Shown here piece by piece: positions 55,946-64,000 of a stretch of DNA of 64,000 bases. The position numbers and the translations under genes were made by a program. Below the pieces are notes generated by a model. It worked only from the letters and a program-made list of their open reading frames with translations, was not told the DNA's origin and did not search any database. Location: contig NZ_JACIEV010000002.1 of assembly GCF_014197105.1 (NCBI RefSeq), forward strand, positions 310,001-374,000. The letters run 5' to 3'. The DNA is from Sphingomonas jinjuensis (GTDB lineage Bacteria > Pseudomonadota > Alphaproteobacteria > Sphingomonadales > Sphingomonadaceae). The first letter of the stretch is position 1. Each line of letters starts with the position of its first letter.

Positions 55946-56374
55946 ATGACCGCCGCCACCACGATCGTTAGTCCCCTGCCCCATGCCCTGCCCGACTGCG
56001 CCAATGCCCGCATCGCGTTGTTCGCGATCCGCCGGATGGGTGCGCATGGACTCGCCGATGCCCGCGCCGCCCATGCGCTGCTCACCGCGTTCGGCCAGGA
56101 ATTCCGCCGTCCTCTCATATTGATGCGCAATCTGATGGCCGATCTGGCCGGGGTCGCGGCGGGACAGATCGCGATCGCGCCATGCTGCTGCAACCGCATG
56201 ACCGCGGCGGAGGCGGCGTTGATCGCCGTGCTCGGCCGAGTCGAAACCATGCCGGAAGCGGCGCGCCTCCTTCTCAGCGACCTGCTGGGTACGCGCCACG
56301 TCGACGGCGTCTTGGCCAGCGCCGCCGCCGTGACGGCAGCCTTCGCCGACGACGGCAGGCCGATCGGGCGCTAG
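55946..56374 (+). CDS. DUF6628-like small protein
   Basis: 142 residues from the ATG at 55946. HALPDCANARIALFAIRRMGAHGLADARAAHALLTAFG, RRPLILMRNLMADLAG and IAIAPCCCNRMTAAEAAL are the blocks I associate with DUF6628, a sphingomonad family of unknown function. A run of three Cys (CCC) is notable. It converges on moaE with two bases between stops. Confidence 0.72.
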   Translation: MTAATTIVSPLPHALPDCANARIALFAIRRMGAHGLADARAAHALLTAFGQEFRRPLILMRNLMADLAGVAAGQIAIAPCCCNRMTAAEAALIAVLGRVETMPEAARLLLSDLLGTRHVDGVLASAAAVTAAFADDGRPIGR

Positions 56375-56375
56375 A

Positions 56376-56813
56376 TCAGTCCCATTTGGCCGCAGCGGCA
56401 TCGTCGCTGTCTTTCGCGTCCACCCATTGGGCCTCGCCGCCCCGCGTCTCGCGCTTCCAGAAGGGCGCATCGGTCTTCAACCGGTCGATCAGATAAGCGC
56501 ACGCCGCCAGCGCATCGCCGCGATGCGGCGCTGCGGCGGCGACGAAGACGATCCGCTCGCCCGGCGTCATCGGCCCCACGCGGTGGACGATCGTCGCGCC
56601 CAGCAGCGACCAGCGCGCTGCCGCCGCTTCCGCCACCCGCGTCAGCGCCGCCTCGGTGCCGCCGGGATAATGCTCCAGCTCGAGCATGCCGACGCCGTCG
56701 TCGGCGCGGACCAGCCCGGTGAATGTCGCCACCGCCCCCGCGCCCTCGCCTTCCGCGGCGGCGATCTCGGCCGCGAGGTCGATCGGCTCGCGCTGTACCG
56801 CGACGCGGATCAC
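56376..56813 (-). CDS. moaE: Molybdopterin synthase catalytic subunit
   Basis: 145 residues. GAVATFTGLVRADD, MLELEHYPGG, VGPMTPGERIVFVAAAAPHRGDALAAC and the active Lys region LKTDAPFWKRE are MoaE. Inserts sulfur, with MoaD, into precursor Z. Start overlaps the moaD stop (ATGA). No other moa genes are in the window. Confidence 0.96.
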   Translation of the reverse strand: MIRVAVQREPIDLAAEIAAAEGEGAGAVATFTGLVRADDGVGMLELEHYPGGTEAALTRVAEAAAARWSLLGATIVHRVGPMTPGERIVFVAAAAPHRGDALAACAYLIDRLKTDAPFWKRETRGGEAQWVDAKDSDDAAAAKWD

Positions 56814-57067
56814 CCGCCGGTCACCGGCGGGAAGATCGCGACCTCGCGCGCGCCGACGATCGAGGCGTCGAGCGATACGAAGCCCTGGTCGACCGCCGCT
56901 CTCAGCTTCGCGCGATCGGCGAACGCCTGCGCGTGGGCATCGCTACGATTCGCCAGCCACCCGATCAGCGCGGCGACCGTCGTCACCTCGGCCGGCGGCG
57001 TCACCACTTCCTCGCCGGTGCCGATCGCCTCGCGCACCCAGGCGAAATACAGGACGGTCAGCGCCAT
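56810..57067 (-). CDS. moaD: Molybdopterin synthase sulfur-carrier subunit
   Basis: 85 residues, ubiquitin-like, beginning MALTVLYFAWVREAIGTGEE and ending with the required Gly-Gly (IFPPVTGG) that carries the thiocarboxylate. The ATG shares a base with the pgsA stop (TGATG). Confidence 0.94.
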   Translation of the reverse strand: MALTVLYFAWVREAIGTGEEVVTPPAEVTTVAALIGWLANRSDAHAQAFADRAKLRAAVDQGFVSLDASIVGAREVAIFPPVTGG

Positions 57068-57633
57068 CAGTCCATGTGCCTCAGGCCGACGCGCAGATAG
57101 TCCCAACCCGTGATCGCCGTCAGCGCCGCGGCGCCCCACAGGCAGACGAGCCCGACCAGCTTGATCCACGCCAGCGTCGGCAGCGCGCCGGCCAGGATCA
57201 ACGCGCCGAGCGACACGAACTGCAACGTCGTCTTCCACTTGGCCAGTTGCGATACCGGCAGCGACACCTGCAGCCCCGCCAGAAATTCTCGCAACCCCGA
57301 TACCGCGATCTCCCGCAGCAGGATGGTGAGGGCAGCGATCAGGTGGACGCCCGTGATCAGCGCGGTATCGTCGTGCCGCGTCCCGACCAGCATCAGAATG
57401 ACCGCCGCGACCATGATCTTGTCCGCGATCGGATCGAGGAAGATGCCCAGTTTCGACACCGTCCCCTGCGCCCGCGCCAGATAGCCATCGAAGTAATCGG
57501 TCACGCCGACGAGGCAGTAGAGCGCGAAGGCGACGCCGAAGCCGAACTCCCAGCGGGGCCACCACAGCAGCCCGACCAGCAGCGGCACCGCGACGATCCG
57601 CGACAGCGTCAACAGATTGGGCAGGGTCAACAT
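57067..57633 (-). CDS. pgsA: CDP-diacylglycerol-glycerol-3-phosphate 3-phosphatidyltransferase
   Basis: 188 residues with four to five spans. The CDP-alcohol phosphotransferase motif is intact (DYFDGYLARAQGTVSKLGIF then LDPIADK: D-G-x2-A-R-x8-G-x3-D-x3-D). First committed step to phosphatidylglycerol. The ATG at 57633 (MLTLPNLLTLSRI) has AGGAGG a few bases upstream, which decides it against the in-frame codon at 57696. Confidence 0.94.
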   Translation of the reverse strand: MLTLPNLLTLSRIVAVPLLVGLLWWPRWEFGFGVAFALYCLVGVTDYFDGYLARAQGTVSKLGIFLDPIADKIMVAAVILMLVGTRHDDTALITGVHLIAALTILLREIAVSGLREFLAGLQVSLPVSQLAKWKTTLQFVSLGALILAGALPTLAWIKLVGLVCLWGAAALTAITGWDYLRVGLRHMD

Positions 57634-57745
57634 TCCCCCTCCTATCGCGGCGCGCGGCGTTGCGGAACCGGGTTTAGCGTTGGCGTGGTCGCTCACGCTC
57701 GGCTATGTGCCGTATTCCTGCCATGTTCGAGGCCCGCTCCCGGTC

Positions 57746-59044
57746 ATGATCAATGCCTTGGGGTTGCTGAAGCAGCGCCGTTTCCTGCCGCTGTTCACGA
57801 CCCAGTTCCTCGGCGCGTTCAACGACAATCTGTTCAAGACGTCGATGGTGCTGTTCGCCACCTACGCCATCTTCAACGATGCGCGGATGGAGGCGAATTT
57901 CAATGCGCTCGCCACGGGTATCGGCATTCTGCCGTTCTTCCTGCTGTCGGCGCTCGCCGGGCAGCTCGCCGACAGCCAAGACAAGGCGAAGATCATCCGC
58001 CTAGTGAAAACGGCGGAGATCGGGATCATGCTGGTCGGCGCCGCCGGCCTCGTCACCGCACGGATGGGCTTCACCACGCTCGGCATCGTGCTGATGCTGT
58101 CGGCGGTGCTGATGCTGGGCGTCCACTCGACCTTCTTCGGCCCGATCAAATACGCGATCCTGCCGCAGCATCTGAAGGAGTGCGACGTCCTCGGCGGCAC
58201 CGGACTGGTCGAGGCGGGCACCTATATCGCGATCCTGATGGGCACGATCACCGCCGGCGTGCTTGCGCGCTATTCCTATTGGTGGTCGGTCGCCGCCTTC
58301 ATGATCGTCGCGTTCGCGGGTTTCTTCGCCGGGCGCCAGGTGCCACCCGCTCCCCGCGAAGGGCCACCGCTGGCGCTCAACTACAACATCCTCACCTCGT
58401 CCTGGCGCCTCATTGCCGCGACGCTGCACATTCCGCGGCTGTTCCTGGCGATCTGCTCGATCAGCTTCTTCTGGACGATCGGGGCGGTGCTCATCATCGT
58501 CTTCCCGCCGCTGGTGAAGAACGTCCTCACCGCCGACGAGCTCGTCTCCAGCCTCGCCATCGCGGTCTTCTCGGTCGGCGTCGCGATCGGTTCGATCGTC
58601 ATCAACACGCTGCTCAAGGGGCGGATCTCGGCGCGCTACTCGCCCGCGTCGGTCATCGCGATGGGGGCGTTCGTCGTGCTGTTCTCGTTCGAATGCCGCA
58701 GCTTCGTCGGCGCGGGATCGGGCCAGCTCTATGGCTGGCGCGAATTCCTGGCGCAGCCGGGCGCGATCGCGATCATGGCGACGCTGCTTGCCATCGCGGT
58801 CACCGGCGGGATGTTCGTGGTGCCGCTCTACGCCTTCCTCACCACCACGGTGGAAAAGGACCAGACCGCGCGCACGGTCGCGGCGAACAACGTCGTCAAT
58901 TCGGGGGCGATGACGATCGGCTCCGCCGCCGTCCTCGGCATCACCGCGCTCGGCGTGACGCCCGAGGACATGCTGTTCCTCGTGGCCGCCATGTGCCTGT
59001 TCTCGGCCTGGCTCGCACAGCAGCTGCATCGCGCCTGCGACTGA
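57746..59044 (+). CDS. MFS transporter, LplT-like
   Basis: 432 residues, twelve spans. The start RRFLPLFTTQFLGAFNDNLFKTSMV and HSTFFGPIKYAILPQHLKE are signatures of the lysophospholipid-transporter (LplT) branch of MFS, often fused to acyltransferases in other bacteria. A role in moving lysophospholipids is likely but untested. It is divergent from pgsA, a phospholipid gene. Confidence 0.88.
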   Translation: MINALGLLKQRRFLPLFTTQFLGAFNDNLFKTSMVLFATYAIFNDARMEANFNALATGIGILPFFLLSALAGQLADSQDKAKIIRLVKTAEIGIMLVGAAGLVTARMGFTTLGIVLMLSAVLMLGVHSTFFGPIKYAILPQHLKECDVLGGTGLVEAGTYIAILMGTITAGVLARYSYWWSVAAFMIVAFAGFFAGRQVPPAPREGPPLALNYNILTSSWRLIAATLHIPRLFLAICSISFFWTIGAVLIIVFPPLVKNVLTADELVSSLAIAVFSVGVAIGSIVINTLLKGRISARYSPASVIAMGAFVVLFSFECRSFVGAGSGQLYGWREFLAQPGAIAIMATLLAIAVTGGMFVVPLYAFLTTTVEKDQTARTVAANNVVNSGAMTIGSAAVLGITALGVTPEDMLFLVAAMCLFSAWLAQQLHRACD

Positions 59045-59083
59045 CGGCTGGTCCTTCCCGCGGCCGTCGGGCCGGCGGGAAGG

Positions 59084-59251
59084 TTACAAAAACAGCGTGT
59101 AGAAGCAGGTGAAGAAGGCGGCGAAGCTCAGCAGGAACAGCTTCCAATCGCTGTCGTCGTTGCGTGACGCCGCTGCCTTGGGCGGGGGCGGCAGGGCGCG
59201 ACGGAAAGGATGGCGGGCTGCTTCGTTGGAAAGGACGAGACGGCGTGTCAT
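59084..59251 (-). CDS. 55-residue C-tail membrane protein
   Basis: Begins MTRRLVLSNEAARHPFRRAL, has a short polar middle and ends with one span DWKLFLLSFAAFFTCFYTLFL directly before the stop. Divergent from the GreA-like gene. The hairpin CCTTCCCGC/GCGGGAAGG (59053-59083) lies between its stop and the MFS stop. No family name known to me; the N-terminal LSNEA..HPFRR block suggests a conserved protein. Confidence 0.65.
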   Translation of the reverse strand: MTRRLVLSNEAARHPFRRALPPPPKAAASRNDDSDWKLFLLSFAAFFTCFYTLFL

Positions 59252-59345
59252 GGCGAAGTGTTAACGCGCTATTTACGATTTGGACCACTGGAAAGATGGT
59301 TAACGGCCCCTTGTCCATGTTCGGCACACAATTAGGAGAATTACG

Positions 59346-59798
59346 GTGAGCGTGGCCTTCCGCCGCGAGAACGACGACGAGCATCTGGAACCCAAGTTCG
59401 AGCTGCCGATTCCGCCCGGCCCCAACCTCGTCACTGCTGCCGGCCGTGCCCTGATCGAGGAGCGGATCGCGGCGCTCGAGGCGCAGCTCGCCGCCGCCGA
59501 CGACACTGCTGCCGTCCCGATCAAGCGTGACCTGCGCTATTGGAAGACCCGCCGCGCCACCGCGATCGAGACCGCGCCGCCGACCGACGATACCGCGGGA
59601 TTCGGGTCGGTCGTGACCATCCGCCTCGCCGGTAAGCAGCGGCGCATCGCCATCGTCGGCGACGACGAGGCCGATCCCGCTGCCGACCGTATCGCCTTCT
59701 CCGCCCCCCTCGCCCGCGCGATCATCGGTGCCGAGGCGGGCGAGACGCTGCCCTTCAACGGCCGCGAAGACGCGATCGAGGTGCTGGCGATCGACTGA
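59346..59798 (+). CDS. GreA/GreB-family elongation factor-like protein
   Basis: 150 residues (GTG start). An N-terminal coiled-coil half (ALIEERIAALEAQLAAA, IKRDLRYWKTRRATAIE) and an FKBP-like C-terminal half (FGSVVTIRLAGKQRRIAIVGDDEADP, ISFSAPLARAIIGAEAGE-type) match the Gre fold. The tip acidic pair of true GreA is not obvious, so it may be a Rnk-like or inhibitory paralogue. GGAG lies about ten bases upstream. Confidence 0.85.
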   Translation: MSVAFRRENDDEHLEPKFELPIPPGPNLVTAAGRALIEERIAALEAQLAAADDTAAVPIKRDLRYWKTRRATAIETAPPTDDTAGFGSVVTIRLAGKQRRIAIVGDDEADPAADRIAFSAPLARAIIGAEAGETLPFNGREDAIEVLAID

Positions 59799-59835
59799 TC
59801 CGCTTGCCGTGGGCGGCAGCGTTGCGCACACTGAG

Positions 59836-61551
59836 GTGGTGACTCGCCTCCTCGCCCTCGCCGCCCTCCTCCCCCTCACCGCCGCCGCGCCCGACAAGGG
59901 TCAGCCCGCGCTGACCGAGCAGACGATGCGATCGGGCGGCGTCCGTCCCGCCGAACAGACCGCGGTCCGCTTCGACAGTGCCGACCTGTCGTTCGAGGTA
60001 CTGCCCGATCAGCAGCGGCTGAACGGTGTCGCCACCCTCGCCTTCACCGCCGTCAAGCCGGTCGATCGGCTCGTCATCGACCTCGACCGCAACCTGCCCG
60101 TCAGCGCGATCGAGATCGACGGCCGTCGGCTCGCCGCCGGGCGATGGTCCAACCCCGACGGTCAGCTCGTCGTCAGCCTGCCGCGCCCGCTCGCCGCCGG
60201 AGACAGCGTCAGCGCCCGCATCACCTATGGCGGCACGCCGCATGTCGCGGTCAACGCGCCATGGGACGACGGCATGGTCTGGTCGAAGACGCCCGACGGC
60301 CGCCCCTGGGTCGCGACGACCGCCGAGGGCTATGGCTGCGACCTCTTCTGGCCGTGCCTCGACTTCCCGCAGGGCGAGCCTGCGGTCGTGACGCTCCACA
60401 TCACCGTTCCTGCGGGATTGAAGGCGCCGTCCAACGGCGTCCTCCTCGGCGTCGACCAGCTCCCCGACGGCCGCAGCCGCTGGAACTGGCGGACGAAGCA
60501 TCCCAATACCTACGCCATCGCGCTCAACATCGGCCCGTACGAGGAGATCACCGGCACCTACAAGAGCCGCTACGGTAACAGCATTCCGATGATGTACTGG
60601 TATCTGCCGGGCGAGAAGGAGCAGGCCCAAAGGCTCTTCGCCGAATTCGCGCCCACGATCGACTTCTTCGAGGCGAACATCGGCCCCTACCCCTTCGGCG
60701 ACGAGAAGGTCGGCGTCGTCGAGACGCCCTACAAGGGGATGGAGCACCAGACGATCGTCGCCTACGGCAATGGCTATGCCAAGGCGATCGAGGGCTTCGA
60801 CTGGCTGTTCCAGCACGAGTTCGCGCACGAATGGTTCGCCAACCAGCTGACTGCCGCCAACTGGGACGATTACTGGCTGCACGAAGGCTATGGCAGCTAC
60901 ATGCAGCCGGCATACGGCGAATGGCGCGAAGGTCGCGCCCGCTACGCTACGATGATGCAGGCGCAACGGGCGACGATCGCCAACAAGGTGCCGATCGTCC
61001 GCGGCCGCGTCATCACCGAGGAAGAGGTCTACGAGCCCACGAAGGGTGGCCCCGGGCAGGACATCTACGTCAAGGGATCGTGGATGCTCCACACGCTGCG
61101 CTGGCTGGTTGGCGACCAGGCGTTCTGGGACGTCACCCGCCGCGCCGTCTATGGCCGGCCCGATCCGAAGCCGGGCAACTTCGTCCCCCGTTTCGGCTCG
61201 AGCGAGGAATATCAACGCATCGTCCGCGACGTGACGGGCCGCGACTACGACTGGTTCTTCGACGTCTATCTACGCCAGGCCGCCCTTCCCGACCTCGTCG
61301 AAACCCGCAATGGCGACACGCTGTCGCTCGCGTGGAAGGCGCCCGGCGGCGGCCCCTTCCCGATGCCGGTCGAGGTGTCGATCGACGGCAAAACCCAGCG
61401 CCTGCCGATGACGGGTGGCAGCGCCACCCTCTCGGTTCCGCCGAACGCGCATGTCGTCATCGATCCCGACGCCCGCATCCTCCGCCGCAGCGAGGCGATC
61501 GAGGCGATGCAGGCCTGGCGTGCCGAACAGACCAAGGCGCGTCGCAAATGA
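59836..61551 (+). CDS. M1-family metallopeptidase, exported
   Basis: About 571 residues. Signal peptide VVTRLLALAALLPLTAAAP (two GTG starts, 59836 and 59839). The zinc site is complete: HEFAHEW (His327, Glu328, His331) and Glu350 in WLHEGYG, spaced HExxH-x18-E. The exopeptidase motif appears as KGMEHQT. Aminopeptidase in the periplasm is expected. The stop overlaps the start of the next small gene (ATGA). Confidence 0.92.
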   Translation: MVTRLLALAALLPLTAAAPDKGQPALTEQTMRSGGVRPAEQTAVRFDSADLSFEVLPDQQRLNGVATLAFTAVKPVDRLVIDLDRNLPVSAIEIDGRRLAAGRWSNPDGQLVVSLPRPLAAGDSVSARITYGGTPHVAVNAPWDDGMVWSKTPDGRPWVATTAEGYGCDLFWPCLDFPQGEPAVVTLHITVPAGLKAPSNGVLLGVDQLPDGRSRWNWRTKHPNTYAIALNIGPYEEITGTYKSRYGNSIPMMYWYLPGEKEQAQRLFAEFAPTIDFFEANIGPYPFGDEKVGVVETPYKGMEHQTIVAYGNGYAKAIEGFDWLFQHEFAHEWFANQLTAANWDDYWLHEGYGSYMQPAYGEWREGRARYATMMQAQRATIANKVPIVRGRVITEEEVYEPTKGGPGQDIYVKGSWMLHTLRWLVGDQAFWDVTRRAVYGRPDPKPGNFVPRFGSSEEYQRIVRDVTGRDYDWFFDVYLRQAALPDLVETRNGDTLSLAWKAPGGGPFPMPVEVSIDGKTQRLPMTGGSATLSVPPNAHVVIDPDARILRRSEAIEAMQAWRAEQTKARRK

Positions 61552-61775
61552 GCCGCCTTCCGGCCCGCATCGCCGAGATGGCGGCGATCTTCATGGTTGG
61601 CGACGGTCTCGTCGCGCTGGTGCAGCCCAGGCGCCACGTCGACCTGTGGAAGGACGATGCGCTGGGCGCCGAGAAGACGGTGGCGCCCTTCGTCGACCGC
61701 CCCGGTCGCCGCCGCGCCTATGCCCTGCTCCAGATCGCCGCCGGACTGGCGCTGGCGGCACGGCAACGGCCCTGA
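61548..61775 (+). CDS. 75-residue hypothetical protein
   Basis: MSRLPARIAEMAAIFMVGDG and a C-terminal AYALLQIAAGLALAARQRP are two weak hydrophobic segments, with a basic middle (QPRRHVDLWKDD). Overlap with the peptidase stop suggests co-translation. No family recognised. Confidence 0.65.
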   Translation: MSRLPARIAEMAAIFMVGDGLVALVQPRRHVDLWKDDALGAEKTVAPFVDRPGRRRAYALLQIAAGLALAARQRP

Positions 61776-61806
61776 TTTCCGTTCGTACCTACGGACCATC
61801 CCGCCC

Positions 61807-61892
61807 CCCGTTCGTGCTGAGCGAAGTCGAAGCACATACCTCAAGCGACGGGCTCGCGGCCTGTCCTTCGACTTCGCTCAGGACGGACGGGG
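61807..61892. repeat. Palindromic repeat, family C
   Basis: CCGTTCGTGCTGAGCGAAG at the left and CTTCGCTCAGGACGGACGG at the right are inverted arms, with GTCGAAG and CTTCGAC inside. It lies between the 75-residue gene and the convergent antiporter gene. Confidence 0.88.
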
Positions 61893-61903
61893 GATAATGA
61901 ACC

Positions 61904-63010
61904 CTACGGCACCACCGTCGTGAACAGATACGCCGCGAAGATCACCAGATGCACGACCCCCTGCAGGATGGTCGTCCGCCCTGTCCCCAGCGAGATCGTC
62001 GCCACGAACAGCGACAGCGCCAGCAGCGTGATCCCCTTCGCCCCGATCCCCAGCGCCAGCGGCAGGCCGAGGACGAGGCTGACGATCGCAACCGACGGGA
62101 TCGTCAGTCCAATCGTCGCCAATGCCGATCCTAGCGCCAGGTTCAGGCTGGTCTGCAACCGGTCGCGCCGCGCCGCGCGATAGGCAGCCAGGCTCTCCGG
62201 CGCGAGCACCAGCGCCGCGATCACCACGCCGACGATCGCAAGCGGCAGTCCCGCCTCGATCAGCGCCTGCTCCACCGTCGCCGCCAGCCCCTTGGCCAGC
62301 AGTACGACCGCGACCAGCGCCGCAAGCAGGATGCCGAACGACGTCCACGCCACGGCGTTGCTCGGTGGCGCAGGCTCGTCAACCGTCTTATCGGATTCGT
62401 CCGGCAGGAAATAGCCGCGATGCCGCACCGTCTGCACCAGCACGAAGGTCCCGTAGAGGACGAGCGACATGATCGCGACGAAGACCAGCTGCGAAGTGGA
62501 ATAGGTTGGCCCCGCCCCGCTCGACGTGTAGTTGGGCAGCACCAGCGTCAGCACCGCCATCGCCGCCAGCGTACACAGCGCCGCACTCGCCCCGCGCAGC
62601 GAGAAGCGCTGCTCGTGATGGGTCAGCGCGCCTGCCAACAGGCACAGCCCGACGATGCCGTTGAGGATGATCATGATCGCCGCGAACACGGTGTCGCGCG
62701 CCAGCGATGCCGCATCGCCCGAATCGGACAGCATCAGCGAGACGATCAGCGACACCTCGATCACCGTCACCGCCACCGCCAGCACCAGCGTGCCGAACGG
62801 CTCGCCGACGCGATGCGCGACGACCTCGGCGTGATGGACCGCCGCGATCACCGTGCCGATCAGGACCAGTGCCGCCGCGACGGTACCGATCAGGCCCATC
62901 TTGGCCAGCCCGATCGCGATCGCGATCAGGCCCAGCGCCGGGAACAGCACGGCCCACACGGGTTGCCCGAATCTGCCCAAGAGGCCGTTGCTCGCCACCG
63001 CCGCCATCAT
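61904..63010 (-). CDS. ChaA-type calcium/cation:proton antiporter
   Basis: 368 residues, eleven or so spans. HHAEVVAHRVGEPFGTLVLA with VTVIEVSLIVSLML, and the second repeat LVLAPESLAAYRAARRDRLQ with LNLALGSALATIGLTIP, are the two acidic exchanger motifs of the ChaA/CaCA family. Exports Ca2+ or Na+/K+ in exchange for H+. Confidence 0.9.
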   Translation of the reverse strand: MMAAVASNGLLGRFGQPVWAVLFPALGLIAIAIGLAKMGLIGTVAAALVLIGTVIAAVHHAEVVAHRVGEPFGTLVLAVAVTVIEVSLIVSLMLSDSGDAASLARDTVFAAIMIILNGIVGLCLLAGALTHHEQRFSLRGASAALCTLAAMAVLTLVLPNYTSSGAGPTYSTSQLVFVAIMSLVLYGTFVLVQTVRHRGYFLPDESDKTVDEPAPPSNAVAWTSFGILLAALVAVVLLAKGLAATVEQALIEAGLPLAIVGVVIAALVLAPESLAAYRAARRDRLQTSLNLALGSALATIGLTIPSVAIVSLVLGLPLALGIGAKGITLLALSLFVATISLGTGRTTILQGVVHLVIFAAYLFTTVVP

Positions 63011-63087
63011 CGTCCCCTTCGATCGATACGCTGGGGAAATGAATTGGGGAGCATTTGGCTCCCCGTCATGGCACGTTTAACGTCCGC

Positions 63088-64000
63088 TCAGCCGAGCCGG
63101 ACGATGCCCAGCTTGGCCAACCTGGCGATGCCGTCGACCGTCATCGCCGGCTCCTGCCGCGTCGCCAGCGCCAGGTCCGCCACCGTCCGCGGGCCGCCCC
63201 GCAACGCGCCGATCCAGGCGCCGGTAACGTCGGCTGGCGGGTTCCAGCGGTTGAGCGAGACATGCGCCGTCAGCGCCTCGAACAGCTCGACCGAAGCGCC
63301 GTCCACCAGGGTGACGCGGGTTGCCGGCTTGACGTGATGGGTGGGATAGCTGGCGAAGCTTGCTGTCGGATCGCGAAACGGGGCCGTTTCGCGTGGCGCT
63401 TGCGACAATCGGTCCGCCGTCGCCGCATCACGCGACAGCCGATCGCGCACCGCCGCCTGTTCGGCCCACAGCGCGCGATACTGGGCATAGACTACGGCCC
63501 AATCATAATCGGCCCGCGCACGCTCACGTCCCGAGGTGCCGAGTCGCCGGCGCAGGTCGGGATCGCGGATCAGCGCGGCCAGCCGATCGACCAGGACCGC
63601 CATGTCGACCGACACCGCCGTGCTCGTCTGCGATGCCTGCTGGTCGAACGTCGACGCTTCGGCCTCGTAGCGGGCGGCGACATCGAAGCCGCTGCCCGGT
63701 TGCGGTGCCCAGGTGGGCACCCGGAACCCGTCGACGCCGTCGCGCACCGTGTCGCGATAACCGTCCCAATCGCTCACGACGACCGGCAATCCCGCGGCCA
63801 TCGCCTCGATCGGCGTGATGCCGAAGGTTTCCTGGATGTTGTCGGAGAGCGACACGAAGGCATCCGCCGCCGCCCAGCCGTCGCCATAGGCCGTGTCGTC
63901 GGCACCATCGACGATGATCGGGCGGACGTGCGGCGCGAACTGCGCCAGCGCCGACCGGTAAGCATCGGCAATGGCGTCGTTGAAGAACTGCCCCGCCAAT
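63088..64000 (-). CDS. Glycosyltransferase (GT4-like), N-terminus beyond window
   Basis: About 304 visible residues from the window edge to the stop at 63088. The first visible part is the GT-B donor domain (ADAFVSLSDNIQETFGITPIEAMAAGLPVVVSDWDGY). It is followed by a domain with a helix-turn-helix-like end (TGAWIGALRGGPRTVADLALATRQ, GIARLAKLGIVRLG) not usual in plain glycosyltransferases. Acceptor unknown. Confidence 0.85.
   Translation of the reverse strand, partial: LAGQFFNDAIADAYRSALAQFAPHVRPIIVDGADDTAYGDGWAAADAFVSLSDNIQETFGITPIEAMAAGLPVVVSDWDGYRDTVRDGVDGFRVPTWAPQPGSGFDVAARYEAEASTFDQQASQTSTAVSVDMAVLVDRLAALIRDPDLRRRLGTSGRERARADYDWAVVYAQYRALWAEQAAVRDRLSRDAATADRLSQAPRETAPFRDPTASFASYPTHHVKPATRVTLVDGASVELFEALTAHVSLNRWNPPADVTGAWIGALRGGPRTVADLALATRQEPAMTVDGIARLAKLGIVRLG

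Overview
The window is one continuous piece of a high-GC (about two-thirds G+C by eye) alphaproteobacterial chromosome. Protein content and gene order point to Sphingomonadales, most likely Sphingomonas or a close relative. The signs are the popZ-valS-tolC-pcm block, xerD-aroK-aroB, radA-cvpA, trpFBA-accD-folC, two Flp pilins, a LOV histidine kinase, and several small hypothetical proteins of a kind common in sphingomonads. No plasmid or phage structural genes are present.

Layout. 1-6.2 kb is a sugar-scavenging locus: a TonB-dependent receptor (cut by the window edge), a FadR-type GntR regulator, a NagX-like membrane acyltransferase and a GH89 alpha-N-acetylglucosaminidase. The same spaced motif TTGG-N5-CCAA lies upstream of the regulator and upstream of the glycosidase, which suggests one small regulon. 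6.4-13.3 kb holds tRNA-Arg, a lipoprotein, an MFS/spermidine-synthase fusion, a GNAT, hemB, a lipid kinase and a MATE exporter. 13.4-24 kb holds valS, an S9 peptidase, a LOV-kinase-receiver photoreceptor, popZ, a TolC-type channel, pcm, tRNA-Cys, mutT and two orphan Flp pilins with a strong terminator. 24-38.5 kb is housekeeping: accA, xerD, aroK/aroB, a Kef-type antiporter, a NifU-like protein, cvpA, radA, a glycosyltransferase, a PadR regulator with a paired operator, and rarA. 38.5-41.2 kb holds a serine hydrolase and small genes, ending at tRNA-Thr.

41.25-46.36 kb is a decayed accessory region next to tRNA-Thr: an AT-richer DUF2971 gene, small membrane and helix-turn-helix proteins, a divergent CI/Cro-like pair, and a tyrosine integrase broken by a visible 20-bp tandem duplication. 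From 46.7 kb the core resumes: a nuclease/phosphatase, a patatin-like lipase, then a tightly overlapping run lapA-pyrF-trpF-trpB-trpA-accD-folC, followed by moaE/moaD/pgsA, an LplT-like MFS protein, a GreA-like factor, an M1 peptidase, a ChaA-type antiporter and a partial glycosyltransferase.

The most striking theme is a set of at least three families of short palindromic repeats that are not confined to intergenic DNA. One copy is translated in frame inside valS, two form the C-terminal tails of XerD and a glycosyltransferase, one places the Shine-Dalgarno sequence in front of folC, and two occupy the only junctions of the trp/acc run where genes do not overlap.
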